Source of the DNA: Cloacibacterium rupense
GTDB taxonomy: Bacteria; Bacteroidota; Bacteroidia; Flavobacteriales; Weeksellaceae
Assembly (NCBI RefSeq): GCF_014645495.1
Contig: NZ_BMLV01000003.1
Coordinates: 62,001 to 126,000 of the forward strand
Direction of reading: 5' to 3'
DNA length: 64,000 bases
Shown here in pieces: positions 1-8,421 of the stretch; the first letter of the stretch is position 1; each line of letters starts with the position of its first letter. The notes beneath the pieces were generated by a model. That model did not search any database. It had not been told where the DNA came from and saw nothing but the letters and a program-made list of their open reading frames with translations. The translations under genes were made by a program, and so were the position numbers.

Positions 1-1031
1 TTCTCCTCTTCAAAGTAAAGAATATAATATTTTCCGTTCTCATCTTGCCCCTGTTGAATTTTTTTTCGGTCACCATGTACGTAAATGTGGAAATTTTTAT
101 CCAACTTGATTATGCTTTTCAACAAACGTGCATTTTTCTTTACCGCCGCATCATTGATGGCAAAATCATCAGAAAGTACATAATCTCTTTCGTCTTCATA
201 TTGTGTTTTAAAGGCATTAAAACTCTGTATCACCTCATCATCTGCCAAAACTTCTCCAGCAAATTCTTCCATCTTAAATTCTTCTTTCTCCTTAAAAAAA
301 GTAAGCGATTTATTCAGCAAATCCACTTGGTCAGCTCTAGAAATTTCAAATTCCTGTGGAAGTTGCTTGGTGATGTATTCTTTATAAAGTGTCAAAGTTT
401 CTTGCGTCTCGAAATATTCGTCTTGTCGCTGACGAACCTGCAAAAAATCGTCCATCCAATAACTGGTTTCCGCCCTAGAAGTACCGTCTATAATAGAAAT
501 AAGGTAACCTTGTTCTTTTGTAGTATTGTAAATAATACAACCTTTATCTACTTTGTTCAGATTAATTCCTTGTAAAGTTTCGAGCTCAAAATTTTCATTT
601 TTAGGCGAAACTTTCAGAAAAGTATCTTTGTTTTCAGATTTAAAAAGTCCTACCGCATCATATCTTTCACCTTTTACCATCAAATCTTTGAAATAGCAAA
701 CATAGAATTCTCCACCTTTAGTTCTTGGGTTGGTAGAATGTTCGTAAAGCAATTTTGCCAATTTTTTAGATTGGTTTTCTAACAATTCTGGTTGTTCAAA
801 AATCTCTGAAACATAGGTATAAACCTCATTATTCTCGATATTAGAACTATGGAAAAACTCGAAAAATATTTCGGGTTTAAAATTTTTAAGGAAATAATCT
901 TTCAGCATCTGTTTCATTTCTTCTTCCAAGAAAATTTCAGTATCCGAAGTCACCAAAGCTTCCTGATGCGTTTGGTTTCCAACGTAATTGATGCAAAGAT
1001 GTTCTAGTGTGGTTTCTTCTGTGAAAATCAT
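1..1031 (-). CDS. 37-kDa nucleoid-associated protein (NdpA/YejK family), C-terminus cut off by the window edge
   Basis: Minus-strand frame open from the ATG at 1031 to the left edge, giving 343 complete codons without a stop. The protein begins MIFTEETTLEHLCINYVGNQ and contains KGGEFYVCYFKDLMVKGERY and SIIDGTSRAETSYWMDDFLQ, which resemble the bacterial 37-kDa nucleoid-associated protein family (Pfam NA37). Family members are roughly 335-350 residues, so only the last few residues should be missing. Proteins of this family associate with the nucleoid; their precise role outside Escherichia coli is not settled. It is the next minus-strand gene after dnaK, but a terminator lies between them, so it probably has its own promoter. 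The family call rests on recalled similarity; the open frame is certain. Confidence 0.8.
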   Translation of the reverse strand, partial: MIFTEETTLEHLCINYVGNQTHQEALVTSDTEIFLEEEMKQMLKDYFLKNFKPEIFFEFFHSSNIENNEVYTYVSEIFEQPELLENQSKKLAKLLYEHSTNPRTKGGEFYVCYFKDLMVKGERYDAVGLFKSENKDTFLKVSPKNENFELETLQGINLNKVDKGCIIYNTTKEQGYLISIIDGTSRAETSYWMDDFLQVRQRQDEYFETQETLTLYKEYITKQLPQEFEISRADQVDLLNKSLTFFKEKEEFKMEEFAGEVLADDEVIQSFNAFKTQYEDERDYVLSDDFAINDAAVKKNARLLKSIIKLDKNFHIYVHGDRKKIQQGQDENGKYYILYFEEE

Positions 1032-1100
1032 TTTGCGAAAATAGGGAAAATTTGGAAAATGTATAGTCACAAGATTTTACATTATATATAGAAACAAAAA

Positions 1101-1124
1101 AATCCCAACTTTTCAGTCGGGATT
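1101..1124 (-). terminator. Rho-independent terminator of dnaK
   Basis: Arms AATCCC (1101-1106) and GGGATT (1119-1124) pair and extend by three more pairs past one mismatch. Read on the minus strand, the hairpin is followed by a T-rich run. It lies about 24 bases past the dnaK stop. Confidence 0.75.
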
Positions 1125-1147
1125 TAATTATTTTATGTAATTTGATA

Positions 1148-3046
1148 TTACTTCACTTCTTCGAAATCAGCATCTTGTACATTATCACCTGCATTTGCTC
1201 CCGCAGTTTCTGGTTGCGGTTGTGCTTCTTGAGTGGCTTTGTACAATTCTTCTGAAGCGGCCATCCAAGCTGCGTCTAATGCTTCTAACTTAGGCTTAAT
1301 AGCATCTGCATCTTTGGTTTCGTAAGCAGTTTTTAGTTCTGCGTGTGCTGCTTCTATTGCGGCTTTTTTATCTGCAGATAATTTTTCTCCAAATTCTTTC
1401 AATTGCTTTTCAGTTTGGAAAATCATTCCATCAGCTTTATTGATGGTTTCTACATCTTCTTTTCTCTTAGCATCGGCTGCTGCATTTTCTTCTGCTTCTT
1501 TTTTCATTCTTTCGATTTCAGCATCAGAAAGTCCAGAACTTGCTTGAATTTTGATAGACTGTTCTTTACCAGTTCCTTTGTCTTTCGCAGAAACGTGTAG
1601 AATACCATTAGCATCAATATCGAAAGTTACTTCAATCTGAGGAACTCCTCTTGGTGCAGGTGGAATATCTGTTAAATCAAATCTACCAATTTCTTTATTA
1701 TCATTAAACATTGGTCTTTCACCTTGTCCTACTCTAATGCTTACTGCTGGTTGATTATCACTTGCAGTTGAGAAAACCTCAGATTTTTTGGTAGGAATCG
1801 TAGTGTTAGCTTCAATTAATTTAGTAAAAACAGAACCCATAGTTTCAATACCTAAAGAAAGCGGAGTTACATCTAATAACAATACATCTTTCACATCACC
1901 TGTTAAAACTCCACCTTGAATTGCAGCACCAATTGCTACTACTTCATCAGGATTTACCCCTTTAGAAGGTGCTTTTCCGAAGAATTTTTCTACTGCTTCT
2001 TGAATTGCAGGAATTCTGGTAGAACCACCTACTAAGATGATTTCATCTATATCAGAAGTACTCATTCCAGCATTGGCTAGAGCTGTTTTACAAGGCTCAA
2101 TAGTTCTTTCAATTAATCTATGTGCCAATTGCTCGAACTTAGCTCTTGTTAAAGTTTTCACCAAGTGTTTTGGTCCCGTTGCAGTTGCAGTAATATAAGG
2201 TAAGTTGATTTCAGTTTGAGTAGAAGAAGACAATTCTACTTTTGCTTTTTCTGCAGCTTCTTTTAATCTTTGAAGTGCAATAGCATCCGCTTTAAGATCT
2301 ACACCTTCTTCAGATTTGAATTCATCTGCCATCCAATCGATGATTACGTTATCAAAGTCATCACCACCAAGGTGAGTATCACCATCGGTAGCTTTTACTT
2401 CGAAAGAAGCGTTACCATCTACTTCGTACATTTCTAGTACAGAAACGTCGTGAGTACCACCACCACAGTCGAAAACTACCACATTAAGGTCTTTTTTACC
2501 TACTTTGTCAAGTCCATAAGCTAATGCTGCAGCCGTTGGTTCGTTGATGATCCTTTCTACTTTAAGTCCTGCAATTTCACCAGCTTCTTTAGTAGCTTGT
2601 CTTTGTGCATCGTTAAAGTAGGCAGGAACAGTAATTACCGCTCTTGTTACTTCTTGCCCTAAGAAATCTTCTGCCGTTTTCTTCATTTTTTGAAGAATCA
2701 TAGCCGAAATTTCTTGTGCGGTATATTCTCTGTCATCTATTTTTACTTTTACAGTATCATTAGGTCCCGCTACTACAGCATATGGAACTCTAGAAATCTC
2801 TTCTTTATCTTTAGAAAACTGCGTACCGATGAATCTCTTGATTGAATAAACAGTTTTTGTAGGATTAGTTACCGCTTGTCTTTTGGCAGGGTCACCTACT
2901 TTTCTTTCGCCATCTTCTGTAAATGCTACAATAGACGGAGTGGTTCTTTTACCCTCTGCATTTGCAATTACTACAGGATCTTTTCCTTCCATTACCGCAA
3001 CGCAAGAGTTGGTAGTACCTAAGTCAATTCCAATAATTTTACTCAT
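1148..3046 (-). CDS. dnaK: Molecular chaperone DnaK (Hsp70)
   Basis: ATP-dependent Hsp70 chaperone that folds and protects cytoplasmic proteins with DnaJ and GrpE. The 632-residue protein is full length. It starts [20 protein letters not shown], the phosphate-1 loop of the actin-like ATPase domain. The phosphate-2 loop reads [14 protein letters not shown], where many Hsp70s have DLGGGTFDVS. The interdomain linker [14 protein letters not shown] is near residues 390-404, followed by the substrate-binding domain and an acidic tail ending DADFEEVK. No dnaJ or grpE is adjacent, so it is monocistronic here. It has its own terminator at 1101-1124 and about 180 bases of AT-rich upstream sequence in which I cannot place a heat-shock promoter with confidence. 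Confidence 0.98.
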   Translation of the reverse strand: MSKIIGIDLGTTNSCVAVMEGKDPVVIANAEGKRTTPSIVAFTEDGERKVGDPAKRQAVTNPTKTVYSIKRFIGTQFSKDKEEISRVPYAVVAGPNDTVKVKIDDREYTAQEISAMILQKMKKTAEDFLGQEVTRAVITVPAYFNDAQRQATKEAGEIAGLKVERIINEPTAAALAYGLDKVGKKDLNVVVFDCGGGTHDVSVLEMYEVDGNASFEVKATDGDTHLGGDDFDNVIIDWMADEFKSEEGVDLKADAIALQRLKEAAEKAKVELSSSTQTEINLPYITATATGPKHLVKTLTRAKFEQLAHRLIERTIEPCKTALANAGMSTSDIDEIILVGGSTRIPAIQEAVEKFFGKAPSKGVNPDEVVAIGAAIQGGVLTGDVKDVLLLDVTPLSLGIETMGSVFTKLIEANTTIPTKKSEVFSTASDNQPAVSIRVGQGERPMFNDNKEIGRFDLTDIPPAPRGVPQIEVTFDIDANGILHVSAKDKGTGKEQSIKIQASSGLSDAEIERMKKEAEENAAADAKRKEDVETINKADGMIFQTEKQLKEFGEKLSADKKAAIEAAHAELKTAYETKDADAIKPKLEALDAAWMAASEELYKATQEAQPQPETAGANAGDNVQDADFEEVK

Positions 3047-3175
3047 AATATTTTTATTTTTTTTCTTTTAATTAATTTATTTTTCTTGAAATTCACTAAT
3101 TCTGTACCAAGTCAAAAATTGTGACAAATTGACATTATTCATTTCTTGTCATTTTTTTCATTTGTCATTCTGCAC

Positions 3176-3199
3176 AAAAAAAGCTCCATTATGGAGCCT
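3176..3199 (-). terminator. Terminator of the M43 protease gene
   Basis: GCTCCAT (3183-3189) and ATGGAGC (3191-3197) form a tight hairpin. On the minus strand it is followed by a run of seven T. It sits just past the stop at 3223 and upstream of the dnaK promoter region. Confidence 0.75.
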
Positions 3200-3222
3200 T
3201 AACGATATAATTTTTGTCTTAA

Positions 3223-4461
3223 TTATTGTTTGATGAATTTATCAGATTTCAATAAATTTCCTTTACTATAAATTCTAATGTAATAAATTCCTAAAGACAA
3301 TCTTTTGATATCTATTTTTTCTTGAATTTTTAAATTAGATTTCGCAAGAACCAACTTTCCAGAAGAATCAAAAACCTCTACCTCATCTACTGCAATCATA
3401 GGAGATGAAACAGAAATAAATTGTGTACTAGGATTTGGAAAAAGTTTGATTGCCTCTATTTTTTCAATCTCTGTTAAGCTCAAAGTTTGACACCCGTTAG
3501 AATTAAGGAGTGAAGCTCTAGGTCCACTTAAAACATTCCTTGTAATTGTTTTTTGGCCATTGGTAAAAAAAGCCATACAACTATCATTTACATAATCCAT
3601 AAAATTCATAAACATGGCACCGTCAGGAGTAGAAGTGCATGTATAAATGTTATCTGGATATGTAGGACAATCAAAATACCACCTGTTTGTTGCTGGTGTA
3701 TCGGCTACTCCATCATCATTTGCAGGTGTACCACAAGCGCTACCATCATCTCCCCACGGATGCAATAACCCCAAATAATGACCTATTTCATGTGTCGCAG
3801 TTCTACCTCCATTATATGGCGAATTCACCGTACCAATTGTACCAAAATACTGATAACCAATAGCTAACCCGTCAAAAGGTTGACCAGCAGCTCCTTCTGG
3901 CAAGTAAGCAAATCCCAACAAATCAGGATTATCAAAAGCTCCTATCCAAATATTCAAATATTTATTAGGATCCCAAGCCAAATCTCCTGTTGATTCATAA
4001 TATTCATTTTCAAAATCGAAAGTAGTAGGCACAGATTTTCTTACAATTCCATTAGTAGCAACTCCGTTTGGATCTTTTGTAGCCATACAAAAAGCTATTT
4101 CCAAATCTGCACCAAATGGTTGAAATGCTGCAGGTACTACACTTGAAAAATCTGAATTTAATTTTCTAAAATCCTGATTTAATACTGATATCTGTGATTG
4201 AATCTGTGCATCTGAGATATTTTGAGTTGAATTTTTATACAATACATGTACTACTACAGGAATGGTAACTATATTACTAGACCTATTAGTTTTTTTAAGA
4301 TTATTAGGATTCACTAAAAACGCCCTTAACTCTTTTGCATAGCTTCTGACTTCTGGATTTTTTTGATAAAATTCTTCCATCTTTTGAGAAGTTCCACACA
4401 TTCTTTGTCCAGAAACTAGACTAAATAAAAAAATATTAAATAATAAAATTACATTCTTCAT
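3223..4461 (-). CDS. Secreted M43 (pappalysin/cytophagalysin-like) zinc metalloprotease with T9SS sorting domain
   Basis: A 412-residue secreted protease. The signal peptide MKNVILLFNIFLFSLVSGQ is followed by a propeptide-like region. The catalytic domain has the extended metzincin zinc motif THEIGHYLGLLHPWG (HExxHxxGxxH, around residues 224-238) and a Met-turn in MFMNFMDYVNDSCMAFF about 60 residues later, with cysteines typical of MEROPS family M43. The last ~75 residues (IKLFPNPSTQFISV, then LSLGIYYIRIY and a basic end) form a type A T9SS sorting domain, so the enzyme should cross the outer membrane through the system whose core genes lie at 38-43 kb. It is monocistronic. Its substrate cannot be read from sequence. 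Confidence 0.92.
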   Translation of the reverse strand: MKNVILLFNIFLFSLVSGQRMCGTSQKMEEFYQKNPEVRSYAKELRAFLVNPNNLKKTNRSSNIVTIPVVVHVLYKNSTQNISDAQIQSQISVLNQDFRKLNSDFSSVVPAAFQPFGADLEIAFCMATKDPNGVATNGIVRKSVPTTFDFENEYYESTGDLAWDPNKYLNIWIGAFDNPDLLGFAYLPEGAAGQPFDGLAIGYQYFGTIGTVNSPYNGGRTATHEIGHYLGLLHPWGDDGSACGTPANDDGVADTPATNRWYFDCPTYPDNIYTCTSTPDGAMFMNFMDYVNDSCMAFFTNGQKTITRNVLSGPRASLLNSNGCQTLSLTEIEKIEAIKLFPNPSTQFISVSSPMIAVDEVEVFDSSGKLVLAKSNLKIQEKIDIKRLSLGIYYIRIYSKGNLLKSDKFIKQ

Positions 4462-4577
4462 ATCAAAACTCTTTTGTTACAAATTTAATTAGAAATATTA
4501 AAATTCGTTCATTTTAAAAAAAACATTCAGTAAAATTTTATGTTTTTTATTAAATTTGAAGTAAACTTCTATATTCT

Positions 4578-6647
4578 ATGCCACAATTTAATCCTAGAGA
4601 TATTACTTGGCTCGGCTTTAATGCCAGAGTTTTACAAGAAGCAATGGACGAGACCGTTCCTCTGCATCTTAGAATCAGATTTTTAGGGATTTTTTCTAAT
4701 AATCTAGACGAATTTTTCCGAGTGCGCGTTGCCGGACTTAAACGCGCCCTAGAACTCAAAGAAAAATTGGCAGTCGATACTTTCTTTGAAAGACCTCAGA
4801 AAATCCTTGACAAAATCAATAAAATTGTAATTGCTCAACAAGAAGATTTCGATAAAACCTGGAAAAAAATTCAGGAAGAAATGGCAGAACAGAAAATCTT
4901 CATCAAAACTCCAAAAAAACTCACCGAAAAACAAAAAGACTTTGTGAGAAAATATTTTGACGAAGAAGTAGAATCAAACGTGATTCCTATCCTGCTTCAC
5001 GACCATGTCCCGCTTCCTTACCTTAGAGAAAAAAGCCTCTACCTTGGCATTGCCATGCGCAGAAAAGATTGGCAATACAACACCAAATTTGCCATAATAG
5101 AAGTTCCGGCTAGGTCAAACGGTAGATTCGTGATTCTGCCAACAGAAGATAATGATGAAACAGACATCATGCTTCTAGAAGACGTAATTGCGTTTAATCT
5201 CCCTCACATTTTCTCGTATTTTGGGTATGACGAATTCAAAGCCAACGCCTTCAAAGTGACCAAAGATGCAGAATTCGACCTTGATAATGACATCAGAACT
5301 TCCTACGCAGAAAAAATAGAAAAAGGCATTAAATCTAGACGAAAAGGCAAACCTACAAGATTTGTTTTTGATAAAGATATGGACAAATCCTTGGTCGAAT
5401 TTCTCATCAAAAAATTAAATTTAAGCAAAAAAGATAGCATTATTCCAGGACAAAAAATTCATAATTTCAGACATTTTATGGATTTTCCAGATGTTTTTAA
5501 AGAATATAAAAAACCGATAGAAAGAACTTCTTTTCCACATCCTGAGTTCGACAATCAAGAAAGAATTACCGATGTGATTACTCAAAAAGATGTCTTGCTC
5601 ACTTTTCCATATCATACGTTTAATCACGTAATCGACCTTCTGCGTGAAGCAGCAATGGACCCTGATGTAAAATCGATACAACTTACAGCATACCGATTGG
5701 CAAGCAATTCTAAAATCGTAAACGCACTTATCAATGCCGTAAGAAACGGAAAAGAGGTCACCGTAATGCTAGAACTGAGAGCCAGATTTGATGAAGAAGC
5801 CAATCTAGAATGGAAAGAACGCCTAGAATTAGAAGGCGTGAAGGTTTTGGTAGGCTTACCCAATAAAAAAGTACACGCCAAACTCTGCGTCATCAAAAAA
5901 AGAGTGAACAACAAGACCATTCAGTACGGATTTGTAAGCACAGGAAACCTCAACGAAAAAACAGCAAAAATCTATGTCGACCATCTGCTAATGACCTCGA
6001 ACAGAGCAATAATGGCAGACATTAATAAAGTGTTCAACCTTTTTAGAAAACCAAAACTAGACCCTGTCGTTGAGTTGAAATCGTGTAAAAATCTTTTGGT
6101 TTGTCCGCAATTTATGAGAGAAAAAATAGAAGCACACATCGATAAAGAAATAGAAGAAGCAAAAGCTGGAAGAAAATCTGAAATCATCATCAAAGTAAAC
6201 TCGCTCTCAGACAAAGGTCTAATCAAAAAACTCTATGATGCTGCCGAAGCTGGCGTTACCATAAAAATGATTGTTCGTGGAATTTACTGTGCCGTAGAAC
6301 AGAAAAATTTTAAGAAAAAAATTCACGCCATCAGCATTGTAGACGAATACCTAGAACACGCCAGAGTAATGTATTTTTACAACAAAGGCAGCGAAGACAT
6401 CTACATTTCCTCAGCCGATTGGATGACCAGAAACCTAGATTACAGAATAGAAGCAGCTGCCAAAATTACCCATAAATCCTTAAAAAAAGAATTGAAAGAT
6501 TTGTTGGAAATTCAACTGAAAGGAAATGTAAAAGCCAGAATCTTAGACGAAAATCTGAGCAATAAATATGTAAGAAATGACAAAAAACCTTTCCGAAGTC
6601 AGATAGAAACCTATAATTTCTTAAAAAAGAAAGCTGCAGAAAGTTAA
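4578..6647 (+). CDS. ppk1: Polyphosphate kinase 1
   Basis: Reversibly makes inorganic polyphosphate from ATP through a phosphohistidine intermediate. The 689-residue protein has the usual PPK1 length and domain order: N domain from the start (FNPRDITWLGFNARVLQEA), head domain, then two phospholipase-D-like C domains. The HxK motif of the first C domain is in KVHAKLCVI and is followed by FVSTGNLNEKTAKIY. The second conserved histidine is in YLEHARVMYFYN, followed by SSADWMTRNLDYRIE. The upstream gene is divergent. A PAP2 phosphatase follows on the same strand 115 bases later, but a palindromic repeat separates them, so a shared operon is uncertain. Confidence 0.97.
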   Translation: MPQFNPRDITWLGFNARVLQEAMDETVPLHLRIRFLGIFSNNLDEFFRVRVAGLKRALELKEKLAVDTFFERPQKILDKINKIVIAQQEDFDKTWKKIQEEMAEQKIFIKTPKKLTEKQKDFVRKYFDEEVESNVIPILLHDHVPLPYLREKSLYLGIAMRRKDWQYNTKFAIIEVPARSNGRFVILPTEDNDETDIMLLEDVIAFNLPHIFSYFGYDEFKANAFKVTKDAEFDLDNDIRTSYAEKIEKGIKSRRKGKPTRFVFDKDMDKSLVEFLIKKLNLSKKDSIIPGQKIHNFRHFMDFPDVFKEYKKPIERTSFPHPEFDNQERITDVITQKDVLLTFPYHTFNHVIDLLREAAMDPDVKSIQLTAYRLASNSKIVNALINAVRNGKEVTVMLELRARFDEEANLEWKERLELEGVKVLVGLPNKKVHAKLCVIKKRVNNKTIQYGFVSTGNLNEKTAKIYVDHLLMTSNRAIMADINKVFNLFRKPKLDPVVELKSCKNLLVCPQFMREKIEAHIDKEIEEAKAGRKSEIIIKVNSLSDKGLIKKLYDAAEAGVTIKMIVRGIYCAVEQKNFKKKIHAISIVDEYLEHARVMYFYNKGSEDIYISSADWMTRNLDYRIEAAAKITHKSLKKELKDLLEIQLKGNVKARILDENLSNKYVRNDKKPFRSQIETYNFLKKKAAES

Positions 6648-6689
6648 ACTCTTCTATGAAGAAGTTTTGTTTCTATAAAATTTCCCTTC

Positions 6690-6732
6690 TCTGAAGAGGT
6701 GGCAAAATTTTCATATGAAAATTTTGACGGGG
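6690..6732. repeat. Intergenic palindrome in a REP-like context
   Basis: A perfect 22-bp palindrome (arms AAAATTTTCAT at 6704-6714 and ATGAAAATTTT at 6715-6725) is bracketed by CTTCTCTGAAGAGGTGGC on the left and GACGGGGTAG on the right. The GAGGNGGC...GACGGGGT frame around a variable palindrome looks like dispersed intergenic repeats I recall from Flavobacteriales genomes. There is no second copy in the window, so the assignment is tentative. Confidence 0.5.
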
Positions 6733-6762
6733 TAGATATATTAGCAGTCTAAAATAAATTGA

Positions 6763-7446
6763 ATGAAAAACATAATTTTAAGTTTTATTGTACTCTCACA
6801 GTTCTTCTTTTCTCAAAAAAAAGATAGCTTAAAATTTGTAGAAAAACCAAAATTTGAAACAAAAAGAATCATTATTCCTCTTTCTTTAATGGCAACCGGA
6901 ACAGCCGTTCTTTTCACAGAAAAAAGAGATGCTCCCGTTCTTGAAAACAAAAATTTTCTAGCATTTGGTGGTTATTTTGAGGATTATGCACAGTTTTCGC
7001 CTCACCTTTCTGTTTACGCTTTTGAATTAGCAGGAATGAAACCTAAAACCGATTTCTGGAACAGAACCGCCATTCTAGCAAAATCAGAAATCATCACTTT
7101 TGGAAGTGTTTACTTATTGAAAAAAATCATCAAAGAACCTCGACCAGACGGAAGCAATGAATATGGCTTCCCAAGCGGTCACGCTGCCAACGCTTTTGCA
7201 GGAGCTACACTACTTTCTATAGAATATGGCGAAAATTATCCTTGGGTTCCTTACGCTGCCTATTCTGTTGCAAGTGGAGTTGGCGCTCTAAGAATTGCCC
7301 ACAACAAACATTATTGGAGTGATGTCATTTTCGGGGCTGGATTAGGAATTCTTTCTACTAAAATCGCCTATTGGACGCATCAATATCAATGGAATAAAAA
7401 ATCTAAAAAAGACCAATTTACCATTTTGTATAAAGAACATTTGTAA
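6763..7446 (+). CDS. PAP2-superfamily phosphatase, membrane associated
   Basis: A 227-residue protein with an N-terminal signal peptide (MKNIILSFIVLSQFFFSQK). All three PAP2 (acid phosphatase/lipid phosphatase) motifs are present: KKIIKEPRPDGS, YGFPSGHAANAF and RIAHNKHYWSDVIFGAG. The conserved Arg-Pro, Ser-Gly-His and His-x(3)-Asp residues are intact, so it should be active on a phosphomonoester or undecaprenyl/lipid pyrophosphate outside the cytoplasm. It follows ppk1 and precedes an archaemetzincin-like gene by 15 bases, so those two may be co-transcribed. The substrate is unknown. Confidence 0.9.
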   Translation: MKNIILSFIVLSQFFFSQKKDSLKFVEKPKFETKRIIIPLSLMATGTAVLFTEKRDAPVLENKNFLAFGGYFEDYAQFSPHLSVYAFELAGMKPKTDFWNRTAILAKSEIITFGSVYLLKKIIKEPRPDGSNEYGFPSGHAANAFAGATLLSIEYGENYPWVPYAAYSVASGVGALRIAHNKHYWSDVIFGAGLGILSTKIAYWTHQYQWNKKSKKDQFTILYKEHL

Positions 7447-7461
7447 TTATTTAATAAAATT

Positions 7462-8337
7462 TTGATCTTGAAAGTATTAAGAAATATATTGTTTTTGAGT
7501 TTAATTTTCTTTCTTCATTGCAAAGAAAAAAATACCGATTATTACCATATCATTTCAGTTAATGACACAAAATTATCTGAACCAAAAGCTGGAGAATGGC
7601 GAGAAACCAGAAAAGAAAAATTTCAGACTTATGAAAGTTTCCAAAAAACTAAAAAAATTATACCATCAAATAATCAAAATACAATTTATCTGCTGCCAAT
7701 AGGTGACTTTGACAGCTTAGAATCAAAAGAAATAAAGCAAAACAGCATCTATTTAGAGAAATATTTCCAATTAAAAATAAAGATTTTAAAGCCTATTTCA
7801 GATAATTTAATTCCAAAAAAAGCAAGAAGAATTATTGACAATCACGAACAATTATTAGCCGGATACATTCTAGATCATCTTCTCCTTACAAATAAACCAA
7901 AAGACGCTGTAGTTTTAATGGCTATTACTCAAAAAGATTTATATCCTAAACCAGAATGGAATTATGTATTTGGTTTGGCTTCTTATCAAAAAGGAATTGG
8001 TGTAACTTCTATGTACAGATTTCACGATGGCAATTTAAATGATTCAAACTTTAATAAATCTCTACTTAGATTAAACAAAATAAGTTCGCACGAAATAGGT
8101 CATATGTTTGGCTTGAATCATTGTTTAAATGCCGTTTGCGTAATGAATGGCACAAATAGCTTACCAGAAACCGACAAGCATTACGCAAGACTTTGTTCTC
8201 TTTGTCAAAAGAAGCTTAATTCGAGTTTAAAATACGATAATCAAAAAAGACTTTCTGAGCTTAATCAATATTTTAAAAACAACAACTTCCTTTTTGAAGC
8301 CAAATTAACTCAAAAAGATTTGGAAATATTAAAATAA
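7462..8337 (+). CDS. Archaemetzincin-like zinc metalloprotease (M54), probable lipoprotein
   Basis: A 291-residue protein with the archaemetzincin signature around residues 210-255: SSHEIGHMFGLNHC, then CVMNGT and the CSLC pair. This gives a zinc site of three histidines plus the structural cysteines specific to family M54. The N-terminus ILKVLRNILFLSLIFFLHC looks like a lipoprotein signal with cysteine about residue 21. No ATG fits; the start is TTG at 7462 (a second TTG at 7468 is possible). It is 15 bases after the PAP2 gene and ends in a strong shared terminator. Biological targets of bacterial archaemetzincins are poorly known. Confidence 0.85.
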   Translation: MILKVLRNILFLSLIFFLHCKEKNTDYYHIISVNDTKLSEPKAGEWRETRKEKFQTYESFQKTKKIIPSNNQNTIYLLPIGDFDSLESKEIKQNSIYLEKYFQLKIKILKPISDNLIPKKARRIIDNHEQLLAGYILDHLLLTNKPKDAVVLMAITQKDLYPKPEWNYVFGLASYQKGIGVTSMYRFHDGNLNDSNFNKSLLRLNKISSHEIGHMFGLNHCLNAVCVMNGTNSLPETDKHYARLCSLCQKKLNSSLKYDNQKRLSELNQYFKNNNFLFEAKLTQKDLEILK

Positions 8338-8370
8338 AAAAGCAAAAAGTAAAAATCTTTTTGCTTTTTT
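8336..8370. terminator. Bidirectional terminator between convergent genes
   Basis: A perfect 14-bp inverted repeat, AAAAAAGCAAAAAG (8336-8349) and CTTTTTGCTTTTTT (8357-8370), with a 7-base loop. It has A and T runs on both sides, so it can serve the protease gene (plus strand) and the hydrolase gene (minus strand). Confidence 0.85.
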
Positions 8371-8378
8371 GTCTTTCT

Positions 8379-8417
8379 TAAACACAAAGAAAATCTTTTG
8401 TGCCTTTTGTGGTTTAG
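8379..8417. repeat. Dispersed inverted repeat (ACCACAAAAGGCACAAAAGA family), copy 1
   Basis: TAAACACAAAGAAAAT faces TCTTTTGTGCCTTTTGTGG (8394-8412), forming an imperfect hairpin. A 23-base stretch at 8394-8416 recurs exactly at 24624-24646, so this is a repeated intergenic sequence and not only a local hairpin. Confidence 0.7.
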
Positions 8418-8421
8418 AAAT

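Noticed and set aside
45-575. Plus-strand open frame of 176 codons at the left edge
   Set aside because: It lies opposite the minus-strand nucleoid-associated protein gene, has no family features, and its composition is that of an antisense frame.
3091-3109. Sigma-54-like site before dnaK (TTGGTACAGAATTAGTG on the minus strand)
   Set aside because: Only partly fits: the -12 element is TAGTG rather than TTGCA, so I do not call it.
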